Assembly (NCBI GenBank): GCA_017415505.1
Contig: JAFQGG010000046.1
Location: 1 to 64,000, forward strand
Source of the DNA: Clostridia bacterium
Lineage (GTDB): Bacteria; Bacillota; Clostridia; Christensenellales; Borkfalkiaceae
Direction of reading: 5' to 3'
Length of the DNA: 64,000 nt
Shown: in pieces, positions 31,287 through 40,733 of the stretch
How positions within the stretch are numbered: position 1 is the first letter of the stretch
Layout of the letters: every line of letters starts with the position of its first letter
Made by a program: the position numbers and the translations under genes
The notes under the pieces: model-generated
Databases searched by the model: none
The model's input: only the letters and a program-made list of their open reading frames with translations
What the model was told of the DNA's origin: nothing

Positions 31287-32639
31287 TCATTTGAGTACGT
31301 CCGCGATATCGCGGAGAGAATGTTTGGATACGATAATCACCGCGTCGCCCGGCAAAATGACGTCTTGACCGCGGGGCACGATCACCTCGTTCCCCCGCGT
31401 GATTGCGGCGACGAGCAAATCCGATTTCAATTTTAATTGATACAGGGGCACGCCCGTAACCGGAGAATTGTCTTTAACGATAAATTCCGAAGCCTCTACC
31501 TGATCTTGAATAATATTGTACAGCGTTTCCATATTACTACCCACGGCGTTTTGCATCGAACGAACGAAGCGCAAAATAATATCCGAAGTAATGGCACGGG
31601 GGCACACCGACGCGTCAAGATCGAGTTGATTGATAACGCTGTCGTAATCGATACGGTTCACCTTCGTGACGAGTTTTTGACAGCCCTCGCCCTTGGCGAA
31701 TACGGAAAGCAAAATGTTTTCCTCGTCGTGGTCGGCAAGCGCGACGAACGCACCCGCTTGCGTGATCCCCTCCTCCTTCAAAAGTTCCCGATCGGACGGG
31801 TCGCCGTGAATAACGTCTACCTTATGCCATTGCGCGCAAAGCTCTTCGCACGCCTTGATATCCTTTTCAATAATTTTCAACGAAACGCTCGATTTTTCAA
31901 GAATTTCGCATAAATAATGCGTAAGTACACCACCCCCGACGATAAGCGCGTTTTTGATAGAGTGTCCTTTATAATTGATTTTCGAAAAGAAGTCGTTTGC
32001 GTTTTTGGGCGTAGCCACGATAGAAACGATGTCCTTTTCCTCGAAAATAAAATCGCCGTTGGCGATATACGCTTCCTCGCCCCGTTCAATCGTACAAATC
32101 AGACCTTCCAAGCGGTATTTAATCGCCACCTCTTTGACGGATACGCCCACGATTTCATTGCCCACGGGGAGTCGGAATTTGATAAGCTCTACCCTGCCCT
32201 TGGCAAACGGTTCTATCTTCAAAGCGGACGGGAAACGGATTAAGCGCGCAATTTCTTCCGCCGCGGCGTATTCGGGGTTAATGACCATAGCCAAACCCAG
32301 CTCGTCCTTCAAATAGGGCGCGTCCTTGCTGTATTCGGGATTTTTAAGCCGTGCAATCGTTTGACAGCTCCCCTCTTTTTTGGCAAGCAAACAGCAAAGC
32401 AGGTTCAGCTCGTCCGAATTGGTGACGGCGATAAACAAATCCGCATCCTCAATCCCCGCTTCCCTTTGTACGGTATGCGTCGCGCCGTTCCCGACGATCC
32501 CCATAATATCACACCGTTCCGTCGTACGGCGCACTTTTTCCGCCGACATGTCGATCACCGTAACGTCGTTGCCATCGTTATTTAGCTTTTCTGCTAGCGT
32601 TCTGCCTACGCTTCCACAGCCCACTATGATAATATTCAC
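31287..32639 (-). CDS. trkA: TrkA, NAD-binding regulator of K+ uptake
   Basis: 450 residues built of two RCK_N plus RCK_C units. Nucleotide-binding loops are IVGCGSVGRTLAEKL (residues 4-18) and ALIVGGGVLTHYL (about 228-240). It binds the cytoplasmic face of TrkH and gates it with nucleotides. The start codon overlaps the plsY stop by 4 bp in the sense that plsY follows directly (32636-32639), so trkH, trkA and plsY form one compact block. Confidence 0.95.
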   Translation of the reverse strand: MNIIIVGCGSVGRTLAEKLNNDGNDVTVIDMSAEKVRRTTERCDIMGIVGNGATHTVQREAGIEDADLFIAVTNSDELNLLCCLLAKKEGSCQTIARLKNPEYSKDAPYLKDELGLAMVINPEYAAAEEIARLIRFPSALKIEPFAKGRVELIKFRLPVGNEIVGVSVKEVAIKYRLEGLICTIERGEEAYIANGDFIFEEKDIVSIVATPKNANDFFSKINYKGHSIKNALIVGGGVLTHYLCEILEKSSVSLKIIEKDIKACEELCAQWHKVDVIHGDPSDRELLKEEGITQAGAFVALADHDEENILLSVFAKGEGCQKLVTKVNRIDYDSVINQLDLDASVCPRAITSDIILRFVRSMQNAVGSNMETLYNIIQDQVEASEFIVKDNSPVTGVPLYQLKLKSDLLVAAITRGNEVIVPRGQDVILPGDAVIIVSKHSLRDIADVLK

Positions 32640-33379
32640 GACTTTTCCTCCTCGCGTTTTTTCTTTTTCTGCGCAAGTTTTTTAATCGAAGTTCTATGCT
32701 CTTCGCCCGAAAGCAGTCGAGCAAGATTTTTATGGTGCGCCCCCCAAGTGAGGATATCTAGCACCAAAATAAACGCAAACACGGCTACCGTGTACGCGTT
32801 GACGGGGAACGCGTTATAGCGTTGGAAGAAAATGACCAACTGCATAATGCTAAACACCGTCACTCCCGAAAGCGACCCCAAAGATCCCCATTCGGTAAGA
32901 TAGATAAAAAGTACGATACATAAAAGCAACGCAAAACCGATAAGCAAAAGCCACGCGTTTTCACACGCAAGACTCACCCAGAAAAGTCCCAAGGTAGAGG
33001 CGATCCCCTTACCGCCTTTGAATTTCATGGTAACGGGGAATATGTGCCCCAACACGACGAAAATCCCGCAAAAATAACGGATAAAATCGGAAACGAGTAC
33101 GCCCGTTCCATCGAAATAGAACTCGCGATAAAGGAAATACCCTATCAAAGCGGGAATACCGCCTTTAAGCGCGTCACCGAAAAAGGTAATCAAGCCGATT
33201 TTTAATCCGAATTCACGGCTCATATTCATCGTACCGGGATTCCCGCTCCCGATTTTCGTGATATCGTTCTTTTTTAGGCGGGAAATAATCAACGCGAAAT
33301 TGACGCAACCGATTAAATAGCACACGATTGCGACGATTACGAATTGCCACCAGTTTTGAGATAAATCAAACGTTTTCAT
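32636..33379 (-). CDS. plsY: Acyl-phosphate:glycerol-3-phosphate acyltransferase
   Basis: Membrane enzyme that makes lysophosphatidic acid, the first step of phospholipid synthesis. Signature loops GSGNPGTMNMSREFG and KGGKGIASTLG are intact, with five to seven hydrophobic segments. At 247 residues it is longer than the usual 200; the extra C-terminal tail is Lys/Glu-rich (KLAQKKKKREEEKS). In transcription order this block reads plsY (5' end at 33379), trkA, trkH. Upstream lies the hairpin field at 33404-33890. Confidence 0.95.
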   Translation of the reverse strand: MKTFDLSQNWWQFVIVAIVCYLIGCVNFALIISRLKKNDITKIGSGNPGTMNMSREFGLKIGLITFFGDALKGGIPALIGYFLYREFYFDGTGVLVSDFIRYFCGIFVVLGHIFPVTMKFKGGKGIASTLGLFWVSLACENAWLLLIGFALLLCIVLFIYLTEWGSLGSLSGVTVFSIMQLVIFFQRYNAFPVNAYTVAVFAFILVLDILTWGAHHKNLARLLSGEEHRTSIKKLAQKKKKREEEKS

Positions 33380-33403
33380 AAATTTTCCTTAATTACGATC
33401 TAA

Positions 33404-33890
33404 GGCAGGCTAAGCCTGCACCTAATTTTATCTATCACCCCGTTTCGGGTTACGACACCGCCGTTTCGACGGCTTTTTTGCTCTTACAAACAAAACTTAA
33501 CCATGGGCAGGATAATCCTGCACCTTACTTTATCTATCATTCTTGGTCGGGTTACTACACCGCCGTTTTGACAACTATTTTGCTCTCACTAACCTCTTTT
33601 TCCAAAACTTAACCATGGTTAAGTTTTGGGATTGTACCGCCATTTTGCGGAGCAAAATTTCATTGCGTAGCAATTTCACCCGCCATAGGCGGATTTCATT
33701 CGGCGTAGCCGAATTTCATTGTTTCGTCGTCCTCTGACGAGGCTAACGCTTCGCGTGAGCGCAATCTTCGATTGCTTAGCTTGGGCTTTTCTTCCGTTCT
33801 TCGAACGGGACTGCCGTCGGCGTATGGGTTTCACCCCTACACCCCACAAGGAACTTCGTCCCTTGACCCATACTTGGGGCATCCTCTTAA
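33404..33890. repeat. Field of short hairpins
   Basis: About 480 bp without a gene, composed of many short perfect inverted repeats. Two longer units start with GCAGGCTAAGCCTGC (33404 region) and GCAGGATAATCCTGC (33505 region); the stem differs by a compensatory C-G to A-T change. A palindrome CCAAAACTTAACCATGG... follows (33602-33629), then a row of micro-hairpins: ATTTTGC/GCAAAAT, ATTGC/GCAAT, CCGCC/GGCGG, ATTCGGC/GCCGAAT, TCGTC/GACGA, GCAATC/GATTGC and CCGTTC/GAACGG, many separated by TTTCA. Confidence 0.85.
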
Positions 33891-33902
33891 CTTCGAGCCG
33901 AG

Positions 33903-34170
33903 CGAAGTAAAACAAAGCAAGACGCGAGTAAGACAAGGCGGACGAGGCTTTTCCGACGGGAGTTTACTTGGCGTAAACGAGCGAGGAAAAACGCAGTCCA
34001 ACGAAGTATTACGAAGTGGATTCTTCGCGTTTACCGACCCGCCTGAATAAACCGAAGTAAAACAAAGCAAGACACAAGCAGTTCAAGGAGAGTGCGGATT
34101 CGTCGCAGGGAGCGTACTTTTCCGTACGTGACCAAGACGAAACGTAAACTCGACGACGAAATGCGCCGTG
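33903..34170. repeat. Two tandem units of the structured repeat family
   Basis: Units begin CGAAGTAAAACAAAGCAAGAC at 33903 and 34053 (period 150). Unit 1 has outer stem TTTTCC/GGAAAA (33949-33954, 33985-33990) and inner stem GTTTAC/GTAAAC (33962-33967, 33973-33978). Unit 2 has outer TTCGTC/GACGAA (34099-34104, 34136-34141) and inner CGTAC/GTACG. The layout GGGAG-stem-TT-loop-stem-GA and the tail CGAAGTATTACGAAG match the repeats at 5728-6036. Confidence 0.82.
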
Positions 34171-34181
34171 GATTCTTTGTT

Positions 34182-35495
34182 TTACTGGTCGTCTTTTTTC
34201 TCGCGCACCGTTATCCTTATCGGCGTGCCCGAGAAGTCGTAGGCACGGCGAATGGTGTTCTCTAAATAGCGTTCGTAAGAGAAGTGGAGTAGGCGCTCGT
34301 CGTTGACGAAGAGCGCAAAGGTCGGCGGGCATACGCCCACTTGCGACGAGAAGAAGACGCGCATTCTACGACCTAAATACGAGGGCGGTTCTTGCAAACG
34401 AACGGCGTCGCCGATAAGGTCGTTGAGTTCGCCCGTCGGAACTCGGAAGGACGCGTGCGCGTATACCTCTTCCGCCGCCGTGAGCAATTTCTCCACGCGT
34501 TGACCCGTCTTTGCCGAGATATATACCGATTTGTAATAGTCCATGAATTTCAAATCCTCTTTGAGCTTATCTTCAAAGCGGTTGACGGTGTGCGTGTCCT
34601 TTTCCACGAGATCCCACTTGTTCATGACGATTACGGACGGTTTGCCCTGTTCGTGCACGTAGCCGATAATTTTTACGTCCTGTTCGGTAAGCCCCTCTCC
34701 GCTATCCACGACGAGCAAGCAAACGTCGCTTCGGCGCACCGCGTCGAACGCGCGCATATTGCTGTAATACTCCACGTCGTCGTCCACGTTTTTCTTCTTC
34801 CGAATCCCCGCGGTATCGATAATCGTATACGCCTTGTCGCCACGGTAAAACAGCGTGTCGATCGCGTCTCGCGTCGTACCTGCCATGGGGGTAACGATAC
34901 TTCTTTCACTCCCGAGCAGTTTGTTTACAAGACTGGATTTGCCCGCGTTGGGCTTCCCTACCACCGCGATTTTAAGCGACGGAACGGGTTCGATCGTCAC
35001 CTCGGGGAAATAGCCGATCGCCTCGTCGAGAACGTCGCCGATCCCTTGGGAATGTTCCGCAGAAACGGCAAACGGCTCGCCAAGCCCCAACGAATAAAAC
35101 TCGAACACCTTTTCGGGCGCGTAATCGTCAATCTTGTTCACCACGAGAACGACGGGTTTTTTACTGCGCCGTAAAATGTCCGCCACGTCGTAATCGGACG
35201 GGTGTAAACCGTCCCTGCCGTCCGTAAAAAACAAAATTACGTCCGCCGTTTCGATGGCTACGTCCGCCTGTTTGGCAATTTCCCGCCACATGACGTCTTC
35301 CGATTTAAGTTCCAAACCGCCCGTATCTACCATCGTAAAATGCTTACCGCGCCAAGTCGCGTCCGCATAAAGCCGATCGCGCGTGACGCCCGGTCTATCC
35401 TCCGTGATAGAAATTTTTCTCCCTGCAACCTTATTAAAAAAGGTACTTTTCCCCACGTTCGGTCTACCGACGAGGGCAATCAAAGGATTTGCCAT
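34182..35495 (-). CDS. der: Ribosome-assembly GTPase Der (EngA)
   Basis: 437 residues with two consecutive GTPase domains, G1 loops GRPNVGKS (10-17) and GKPNAGKS (about 183-190), NKID and NKWD motifs, and a C-terminal KH-like domain. It acts in 50S subunit maturation. It is the last gene of the lgt-to-der block; its stop is at 34182, next to the structured repeats. Confidence 0.97.
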   Translation of the reverse strand: MANPLIALVGRPNVGKSTFFNKVAGRKISITEDRPGVTRDRLYADATWRGKHFTMVDTGGLELKSEDVMWREIAKQADVAIETADVILFFTDGRDGLHPSDYDVADILRRSKKPVVLVVNKIDDYAPEKVFEFYSLGLGEPFAVSAEHSQGIGDVLDEAIGYFPEVTIEPVPSLKIAVVGKPNAGKSSLVNKLLGSERSIVTPMAGTTRDAIDTLFYRGDKAYTIIDTAGIRKKKNVDDDVEYYSNMRAFDAVRRSDVCLLVVDSGEGLTEQDVKIIGYVHEQGKPSVIVMNKWDLVEKDTHTVNRFEDKLKEDLKFMDYYKSVYISAKTGQRVEKLLTAAEEVYAHASFRVPTGELNDLIGDAVRLQEPPSYLGRRMRVFFSSQVGVCPPTFALFVNDERLLHFSYERYLENTIRRAYDFSGTPIRITVREKKDDQ

Positions 35496-35519
35496 AATAA
35501 CACCTCCTACGTTTATTTC

Positions 35520-36323
35520 TTACATTTCCGTATCTTTCCAACCGTTCTCCGTCAACACGCAAACGGTAGAAAAACCGACCTCTTTGAGCAATTTTTTCGC
35601 TTCTTCAAAGCCGAAGCAAAGCGTTTCTTTTGCGTGGCTGTCCGAGGAAACCGTCACTCGCCCGCCCGCCTTTTTCAACGCGTACAAAAGCCGTTCGTGC
35701 GGGTACGGGGTCGTTCTGTACCCACGGCATACCGCGCCCGTATTCACCTCGAAAATACGCCCGTTTCCCGCCACACTCGCAAGATACCGTTCGGCGAGCG
35801 ATAAATATTTTTCGTCGTGCAAAAAGCGGTCCTCGCCGTCCAACTCGTCGAATTTCGTAATCAAATCGAAATGCCCGACGATATCCGGTTTCCGCGCAAG
35901 GATATACTCGCAAAAATGCTCGTAATACGCCTTGGCAAGTTTGAGTTCGTCACCGTTAAACGCTTGCAAACAACGCGTAAAGTAATCGTGAGCGGAATCG
36001 ATAGGATAGCATTTTCCGTCCAAGAAAAAATAGTGGCAAGAACCGATAATATAATCGAAGCGTTCCCGTGGCATAAGCGAACGGCTGTCCTCTTCCACGC
36101 CCAGCCAAACGGCAATCTTTCCCGCGTATTTTTCTTTTAAGCGGTTTATCTCCGCGATATACCCTTCCAAATCTCGCAGGCAATAGCTATAATCGTAACT
36201 CGTATACCCGTGCGCGGAAAACCCGACTCCGTCAATCCCGTTTTCTATCGCGTACGCCACGATAGCTTCGGGCTCGTCTTTTCCGTCGCAAAAAGTAGTG
36301 TGCGTATGATAATTTACGAGCAT
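35520..36323 (-). CDS. PHP-domain phosphatase, histidinol-phosphatase-like
   Basis: 267 residues of the PHP family: HTHTTFCDG (6-14) with two metal-binding His, SAHGYT, GVEEDSR, GSCHYF, VGHFDLI and SSDSHAKE supply the remaining metal ligands. The closest family is HisK/HisJ histidinol-phosphatase. No other his genes are nearby, so histidine synthesis is only one possible role. Confidence 0.85.
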   Translation of the reverse strand: MLVNYHTHTTFCDGKDEPEAIVAYAIENGIDGVGFSAHGYTSYDYSYCLRDLEGYIAEINRLKEKYAGKIAVWLGVEEDSRSLMPRERFDYIIGSCHYFFLDGKCYPIDSAHDYFTRCLQAFNGDELKLAKAYYEHFCEYILARKPDIVGHFDLITKFDELDGEDRFLHDEKYLSLAERYLASVAGNGRIFEVNTGAVCRGYRTTPYPHERLLYALKKAGGRVTVSSDSHAKETLCFGFEEAKKLLKEVGFSTVCVLTENGWKDTEM

Positions 36324-36335
36324 ACTTTCTCCTTT

Positions 36336-37673
36336 TTAAGTCTTTTTTTCTTTGCAGTCGGCAAGCAGTTTCACAAATCCCGACCCACCGTTTTTGTTGG
36401 CTTTGATATTTGCAAACCCCAACTTCTCTTTCATTTGCGTAAGCGTCGTTCCGCAAAGGAATACTTCCTCAAACTCTTTCATGGTGTTCCCGTCGAGCAA
36501 AATCTCGTCGAAAACGCCCCCGTTTTCGCGATACTTTTCAATCGCTTTTATCATATCCACGCCCGTAAGCAAACCCGTACAGGTGACGGTTTCGCCGAAA
36601 AATTCGTTGACGACGGGCAATATCTCCGCGTGCAGTCCTTGCATTTCCTCGTTACACTTCTCCACGAGCGCGCGAAGGGTTTTTTCCGCGCTCACCCCGC
36701 ACACCAAAAGCGTTTTTTTCTCTTTTTTCAAACGGAACTTCCCGTCCTTGCCCCGAGGTAAACGCGCGAGCGCTTCGTACGCTTCGGATAAAAATTTCGC
36801 CGTCATGCCGATCCCGTTTTCTATTTGTTCAAACTCCCCGTAAAAAGCGCACGGTTTCATTTCCCGTTCCGCTTTCACGAAATACTCGTCGGCGGGCAAG
36901 AGGAAATTCACCCCGAATTCCGCGTTGAGAGAATCGACGAGATCGAGCAATTTTTCGCTGTACGCCTTATCCACGTCGGGAATGAACGGCAAGCCGTCGC
37001 GGTATTTGGTAATTCCCGTGGGCACGCAAGCAAGATCGCGCACGGCGGGATAGTACGCAAACAGCTCCCGCGCCGTCCTTGCGAGCGCGTCCCCGTCGTT
37101 CTCGTTGGGCACGATCACCGCTTGACAATGCAAACAAATCCCGCCCTTTACGAGCGTATCGATTTGTGAAAGTATCTTACCCGCGCGGGGGTTGCGCAAT
37201 AGTTTCACGCGAAGGTCGGGGTCGGTAGTATGCACGGAAATATACAGCGGAGAAAGCCCCAACCGCACGATCCGTGCCAAGCCCTCGTCCGAAAGATTGG
37301 TGAGCGTGACGAAGTTCCCGCAAGTAAAGCTCATGGAATAGTCGTCGTCTTTTATATACAAGCTCTCGCGCATACCCTTGGGCATTTGATCGACGAAACA
37401 AAACACGCAACGGTTTTGACAGCGTTTGATCTTCCCGTTTTTCTCAAACTCCAAGCCAAGGTCTTCGCCCTCGTCCTTTTCCACTTCCACTTCCGTTTCC
37501 GCACCGCTTCTGTGATCGCGCACGGTAAAAGAGAAGGATTCCTGTTCCATATAGAAAAGATAATCGAGCTCGTCCTCGCACGGCAAGCCGTCGAAGGCAA
37601 CGATTTCGTCGCCCACTTCCAAGCCCAATTCCGAGGCGATACTATTCCGTTTTACTTTCGAAATCTTTAACAT
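36336..37673 (-). CDS. DUF512 (PDZ plus Fe-S cysteine) protein
   Basis: 445 residues. An N-terminal PDZ-like domain (IASELGLEVGDEIVAFDG) is followed by CQNRCVFCFVDQ (Cys85, Cys89, Cys92), a CX3CX2C motif as in radical SAM proteins, and the C-terminal DUF512 region. The family is widespread in Bacillota and Cyanobacteria, has no established function and is often next to der, as here. The gene starts 3 bp after the rluD stop. Confidence 0.9.
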   Translation of the reverse strand: MLKISKVKRNSIASELGLEVGDEIVAFDGLPCEDELDYLFYMEQESFSFTVRDHRSGAETEVEVEKDEGEDLGLEFEKNGKIKRCQNRCVFCFVDQMPKGMRESLYIKDDDYSMSFTCGNFVTLTNLSDEGLARIVRLGLSPLYISVHTTDPDLRVKLLRNPRAGKILSQIDTLVKGGICLHCQAVIVPNENDGDALARTARELFAYYPAVRDLACVPTGITKYRDGLPFIPDVDKAYSEKLLDLVDSLNAEFGVNFLLPADEYFVKAEREMKPCAFYGEFEQIENGIGMTAKFLSEAYEALARLPRGKDGKFRLKKEKKTLLVCGVSAEKTLRALVEKCNEEMQGLHAEILPVVNEFFGETVTCTGLLTGVDMIKAIEKYRENGGVFDEILLDGNTMKEFEEVFLCGTTLTQMKEKLGFANIKANKNGGSGFVKLLADCKEKKT

Positions 37674-37676
37674 AGT

Positions 37677-38636
37677 TTACTTTTCCAAAATATCCGAAAA
37701 TTCCGTTTCCGCAACGCCGAAACGACGGCAAAGTTTTCTTAAAATCTCAGCAAAATCGCCCGGCAGGTATGCGTTGAAACGCATACGCTCCCCGTTTGCG
37801 GGGTGGTCGAGTTCCAACTGCCACGCGTGCAAAAGCTGACCGTTTGCAGGCAGTTTTTGTTTCTTAAACCCGTATACGGGGTCGCCCGCGACGGGGTGTC
37901 CCATATGCTTGGCGTGCACGCGGATTTGGTGCGTTCTGCCCGTTTGCAAATCAAAACGGCACAGCGTAAACTCGTTCCCAAAACGCGCGCGTACCGTAAA
38001 GTCGGTGACGGCGAGTTTTCCCCTGCCGTCCTCCAAAACCGCCATTTTTAATCTATCCGTCGGGTGTCTACCGATATCCGTCACGATACGCCCGCTATCC
38101 TCTTTCACGCACCCTTCCAACAAGGCGAAGTAGGTACGCTTACAGGTCTTTTCCGCAATTTGTTTGGCGAGCGAGGCGTGCGCCTTATCGTTTTTCGCAA
38201 CGACGAGCAAACCCGTCGTGTCCTTATCGATTCTATGCACGATCCCCGGGCGCAAAACCCCGCCCACACCGCTCAAAGAATCGAGTGCGAACAAAAGCGC
38301 GTTGACGAGCGTGCCCCGCTCGTTGCCGTTCCCCACGTGCACCGTCATGCCCTTGGGTTTATTCACGACGGCAAGGTCGGCGTCTTGGTATACGATTTCA
38401 ATGGGGATATCTTCCGCCTGCACGGTATACGCGGTCGCTTCGGGCACGACGAGCGTGACCGTATCCCCCGCCTTAATATCCGCGCCCGCTTTCGTGACGG
38501 GCGCGCCGTTGACGAAGGCGTTCCCTTCTTCGATAAGCTTTTTGATACGCGAGCGGGTAATATCCTCCGTTTGTTCGCTCAAAAAGGAATCCAAACGCTT
38601 ATAACCCGTTTCCGCGACGAACAAATACTTATCCAT
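37677..38636 (-). CDS. rluD: RluD-like 23S rRNA pseudouridine synthase
   Basis: 319 residues with an N-terminal S4 RNA-binding domain (about 14-70) and the catalytic domain with IVHRIDKDTTGLLVVAKND, LQTGRTHQIRVHA and the terminal ANGERMRF block. The lspA-rluD order is conserved in Bacillota. Its start overlaps the lspA stop by 8 bp. Confidence 0.93.
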   Translation of the reverse strand: MDKYLFVAETGYKRLDSFLSEQTEDITRSRIKKLIEEGNAFVNGAPVTKAGADIKAGDTVTLVVPEATAYTVQAEDIPIEIVYQDADLAVVNKPKGMTVHVGNGNERGTLVNALLFALDSLSGVGGVLRPGIVHRIDKDTTGLLVVAKNDKAHASLAKQIAEKTCKRTYFALLEGCVKEDSGRIVTDIGRHPTDRLKMAVLEDGRGKLAVTDFTVRARFGNEFTLCRFDLQTGRTHQIRVHAKHMGHPVAGDPVYGFKKQKLPANGQLLHAWQLELDHPANGERMRFNAYLPGDFAEILRKLCRRFGVAETEFSDILEK

Positions 38637-39279
38637 TCTTTTTCGATTCCTTTTCCGCCTTCTTTTTCTCCGCTTCCTCTTCCGCTTCTTTTGCCAGCGC
38701 CTTATACTTCTTCCCTACGGGGAACAGCGCGTCTTTATCGAAAAAGAGCAGGGAGAGCACGAGCATAACCGCGCCCGTGCAAATAAAGAAATCGGCAAAG
38801 TTACACACGGCAAACCCGAAACGGCTCAAATCGACCATATCGCGTACGCCGTACGCGCCGTTCGTTTCCCAAACGCGGTAGTACACGCGGTCGATCAAGT
38901 TTCCCACGCCTCCGCTAACCACGAATACGAGCGCCGTTTTCAACCAACTGCGACGCCTGTCGATCTTGAAATACAAAACCGCGAGTGCCGTCATCATCAC
39001 CGCCGTCGCCACGATTACGGCAATTTTTACCCAAGTAGGCGAGCCTGCACCTAAGCCGTACGATATACCGCGGTTATAGGTAATGCGAAGCTTCAACCAC
39101 CCCGGGATCAACACGATTTCCGTTGGCGCGCCCTCGGCGGAAAAATACGCGTCCGCTACGAACTTCGTCGCCATGTCGATAAATACGAGGATAAGAAACA
39201 GCCATACCCCCCAAAGGCGCGAACCTTTCATGGAATACCTGCCCCCGTCCTTTTCCGTTTTCAAGGCAGTCTTGCTCAT
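38629..39279 (-). CDS. lspA: Lipoprotein signal peptidase (signal peptidase II)
   Basis: Membrane aspartyl protease that cleaves signal peptides of lipidated prolipoproteins. Four hydrophobic segments; catalytic Asp residues in GGVGNLIDRVYY and VCNFADFFI. At 216 residues it has a long charged tail (EEAEKKKAEKESKKNG) beyond the usual 150-170. It overlaps pncB by 4 bp (ATGA). Confidence 0.95.
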   Translation of the reverse strand: MSKTALKTEKDGGRYSMKGSRLWGVWLFLILVFIDMATKFVADAYFSAEGAPTEIVLIPGWLKLRITYNRGISYGLGAGSPTWVKIAVIVATAVMMTALAVLYFKIDRRRSWLKTALVFVVSGGVGNLIDRVYYRVWETNGAYGVRDMVDLSRFGFAVCNFADFFICTGAVMLVLSLLFFDKDALFPVGKKYKALAKEAEEEAEKKKAEKESKKNG

Positions 39280-40733
39280 TTCTCGCCCCCCTTCTTTGTA
39301 TTCCCGCGAATCTCGTCGATCATGCTCGTTTTAAGTTTATGCAACGCGTTGGATAAGTCCACCTTATAGACCTGTGGCATATCCAAACGGAGATATTCTT
39401 CCCAGAATTTCGCCTTTTGCGCCTTGGAAAATTCGCGAATCTCCGTCAAGGCGGGGAACTCGTAAACGAGTTTTCCGTCTTTCACGATCGTGTATTGCAA
39501 TTCTTCCGCGCGGAAGTTTTCAACTTCGTGTTTCTTCCAAGTTTCTACGGGGTGGAAAATCGTCAACGGCTCGTTTTCGTCCACCGTTTCCTCGCGCAAG
39601 GTAATTAAGTCGGCAATCGCCATACCGTTTTCTTTATCGTACAAACGATAGAGTTTCTTGAACGAGGGGTTGGTGATTTTCGCCGTATTGTCCGAAAGCT
39701 TAATCTTGGGCGTAATACTGCCGTCCTTGCCGATAATCGCCGACATTTTATAAACGCCCCCGAGCGCGGGAAGATCCTCCGAGGTAATCAATCTCGTACC
39801 TACCCCCCAAGAATCGATTTTCGCGCCCTGTTGTAAAAGCGAGCTAATGGAACGCTCGTCCAAATCCCCCGAAACGCAAATGATCGCGTCGGGGAAACCC
39901 GCCTCGTCCATCATTTTGCGTGCCTTTTTGGAAAGGTACGCCAAGTCCCCGCTGTCGAGTCGAATCCCCTTGGGTTTATGCCCCTTCGCTTGCAATTCCT
40001 TGAACACGCGAATGGCGTTGGGAACACCGCTACGCAAAGTGTCGTAGGTGTCTACGAGCAACAAACAGTTGTCGGGATACGCGTCCGCGTACGCGCGGAA
40101 AGCTTCGTATTCGGTGGGGTAGCCCATGACCCAGCTATGCGCCATCGTACCCGCTACGGGGATATCAAACATTTCTCCCGCAATGACGTTGGAAGTGGAC
40201 GCGCAACCGCCGATAACCGCCGCGCGCGCACCGCTAATACCCGCGTCAGGACCTTGCGCACGGCGCAAGCCGAACTCCATAACCACGCCTTTTCCGCCCG
40301 TAGCACGGCAAATTTTCGAAGACTTCGTCGCGATCAAGGTTTGGTGATTGATAATGTTGAGGAGCGCCGTTTCCGCAAACTGCGCTTGAATGAGCGGAGC
40401 TTTTACCGTGAGAATGGGTTCGCCGGGGAATACGGGTTCGCCCTCGCGCACCGCGTACACGTCGCCCGTAAAGCGCATATTTTTGATATACTCGATAAAG
40501 TCCTCGCTAAAAAGGTGCAACGAGCGCAAATATTCGACGTCTTCGTCGTCCAAATGCCAATGGAGAAGATAATCCATCGCTTGTTCAAGTCCCGCGAAAA
40601 CGGAATAGGTAATGAGCGCGTTTTTACGGAAGAATAAATCGAATACCACTTCTTCCTCGTGCTTGTTTTGACGGTAAAAACCGTAGCCCATCGTCAATTG
40701 ATAAAGATCGGTCAAAAGAGTTAAATTACGCAT
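39276..40733 (-). CDS. pncB: Nicotinate phosphoribosyltransferase
   Basis: 485 residues, converting nicotinate and PRPP to nicotinate mononucleotide in NAD salvage. Motifs: LTDLYQLTMGYGF at the N-terminus, EFGLRRAQGPDAG, GTMAHSWVM and LDSGDLAYLSK. ATG 40733 (MRNLTLL) overlaps the lgt stop by 8 bp; upstream in-frame codons inside lgt are rejected. Confidence 0.95.
   Translation of the reverse strand: MRNLTLLTDLYQLTMGYGFYRQNKHEEEVVFDLFFRKNALITYSVFAGLEQAMDYLLHWHLDDEDVEYLRSLHLFSEDFIEYIKNMRFTGDVYAVREGEPVFPGEPILTVKAPLIQAQFAETALLNIINHQTLIATKSSKICRATGGKGVVMEFGLRRAQGPDAGISGARAAVIGGCASTSNVIAGEMFDIPVAGTMAHSWVMGYPTEYEAFRAYADAYPDNCLLLVDTYDTLRSGVPNAIRVFKELQAKGHKPKGIRLDSGDLAYLSKKARKMMDEAGFPDAIICVSGDLDERSISSLLQQGAKIDSWGVGTRLITSEDLPALGGVYKMSAIIGKDGSITPKIKLSDNTAKITNPSFKKLYRLYDKENGMAIADLITLREETVDENEPLTIFHPVETWKKHEVENFRAEELQYTIVKDGKLVYEFPALTEIREFSKAQKAKFWEEYLRLDMPQVYKVDLSNALHKLKTSMIDEIRGNTKKGGEK

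Noticed and set aside
33404..34170. Possible CRISPR or integron array
   Set aside because: Repeats are hairpins of differing sequence with no constant repeat/unique spacer pattern and no integrase or attC-type boundaries.
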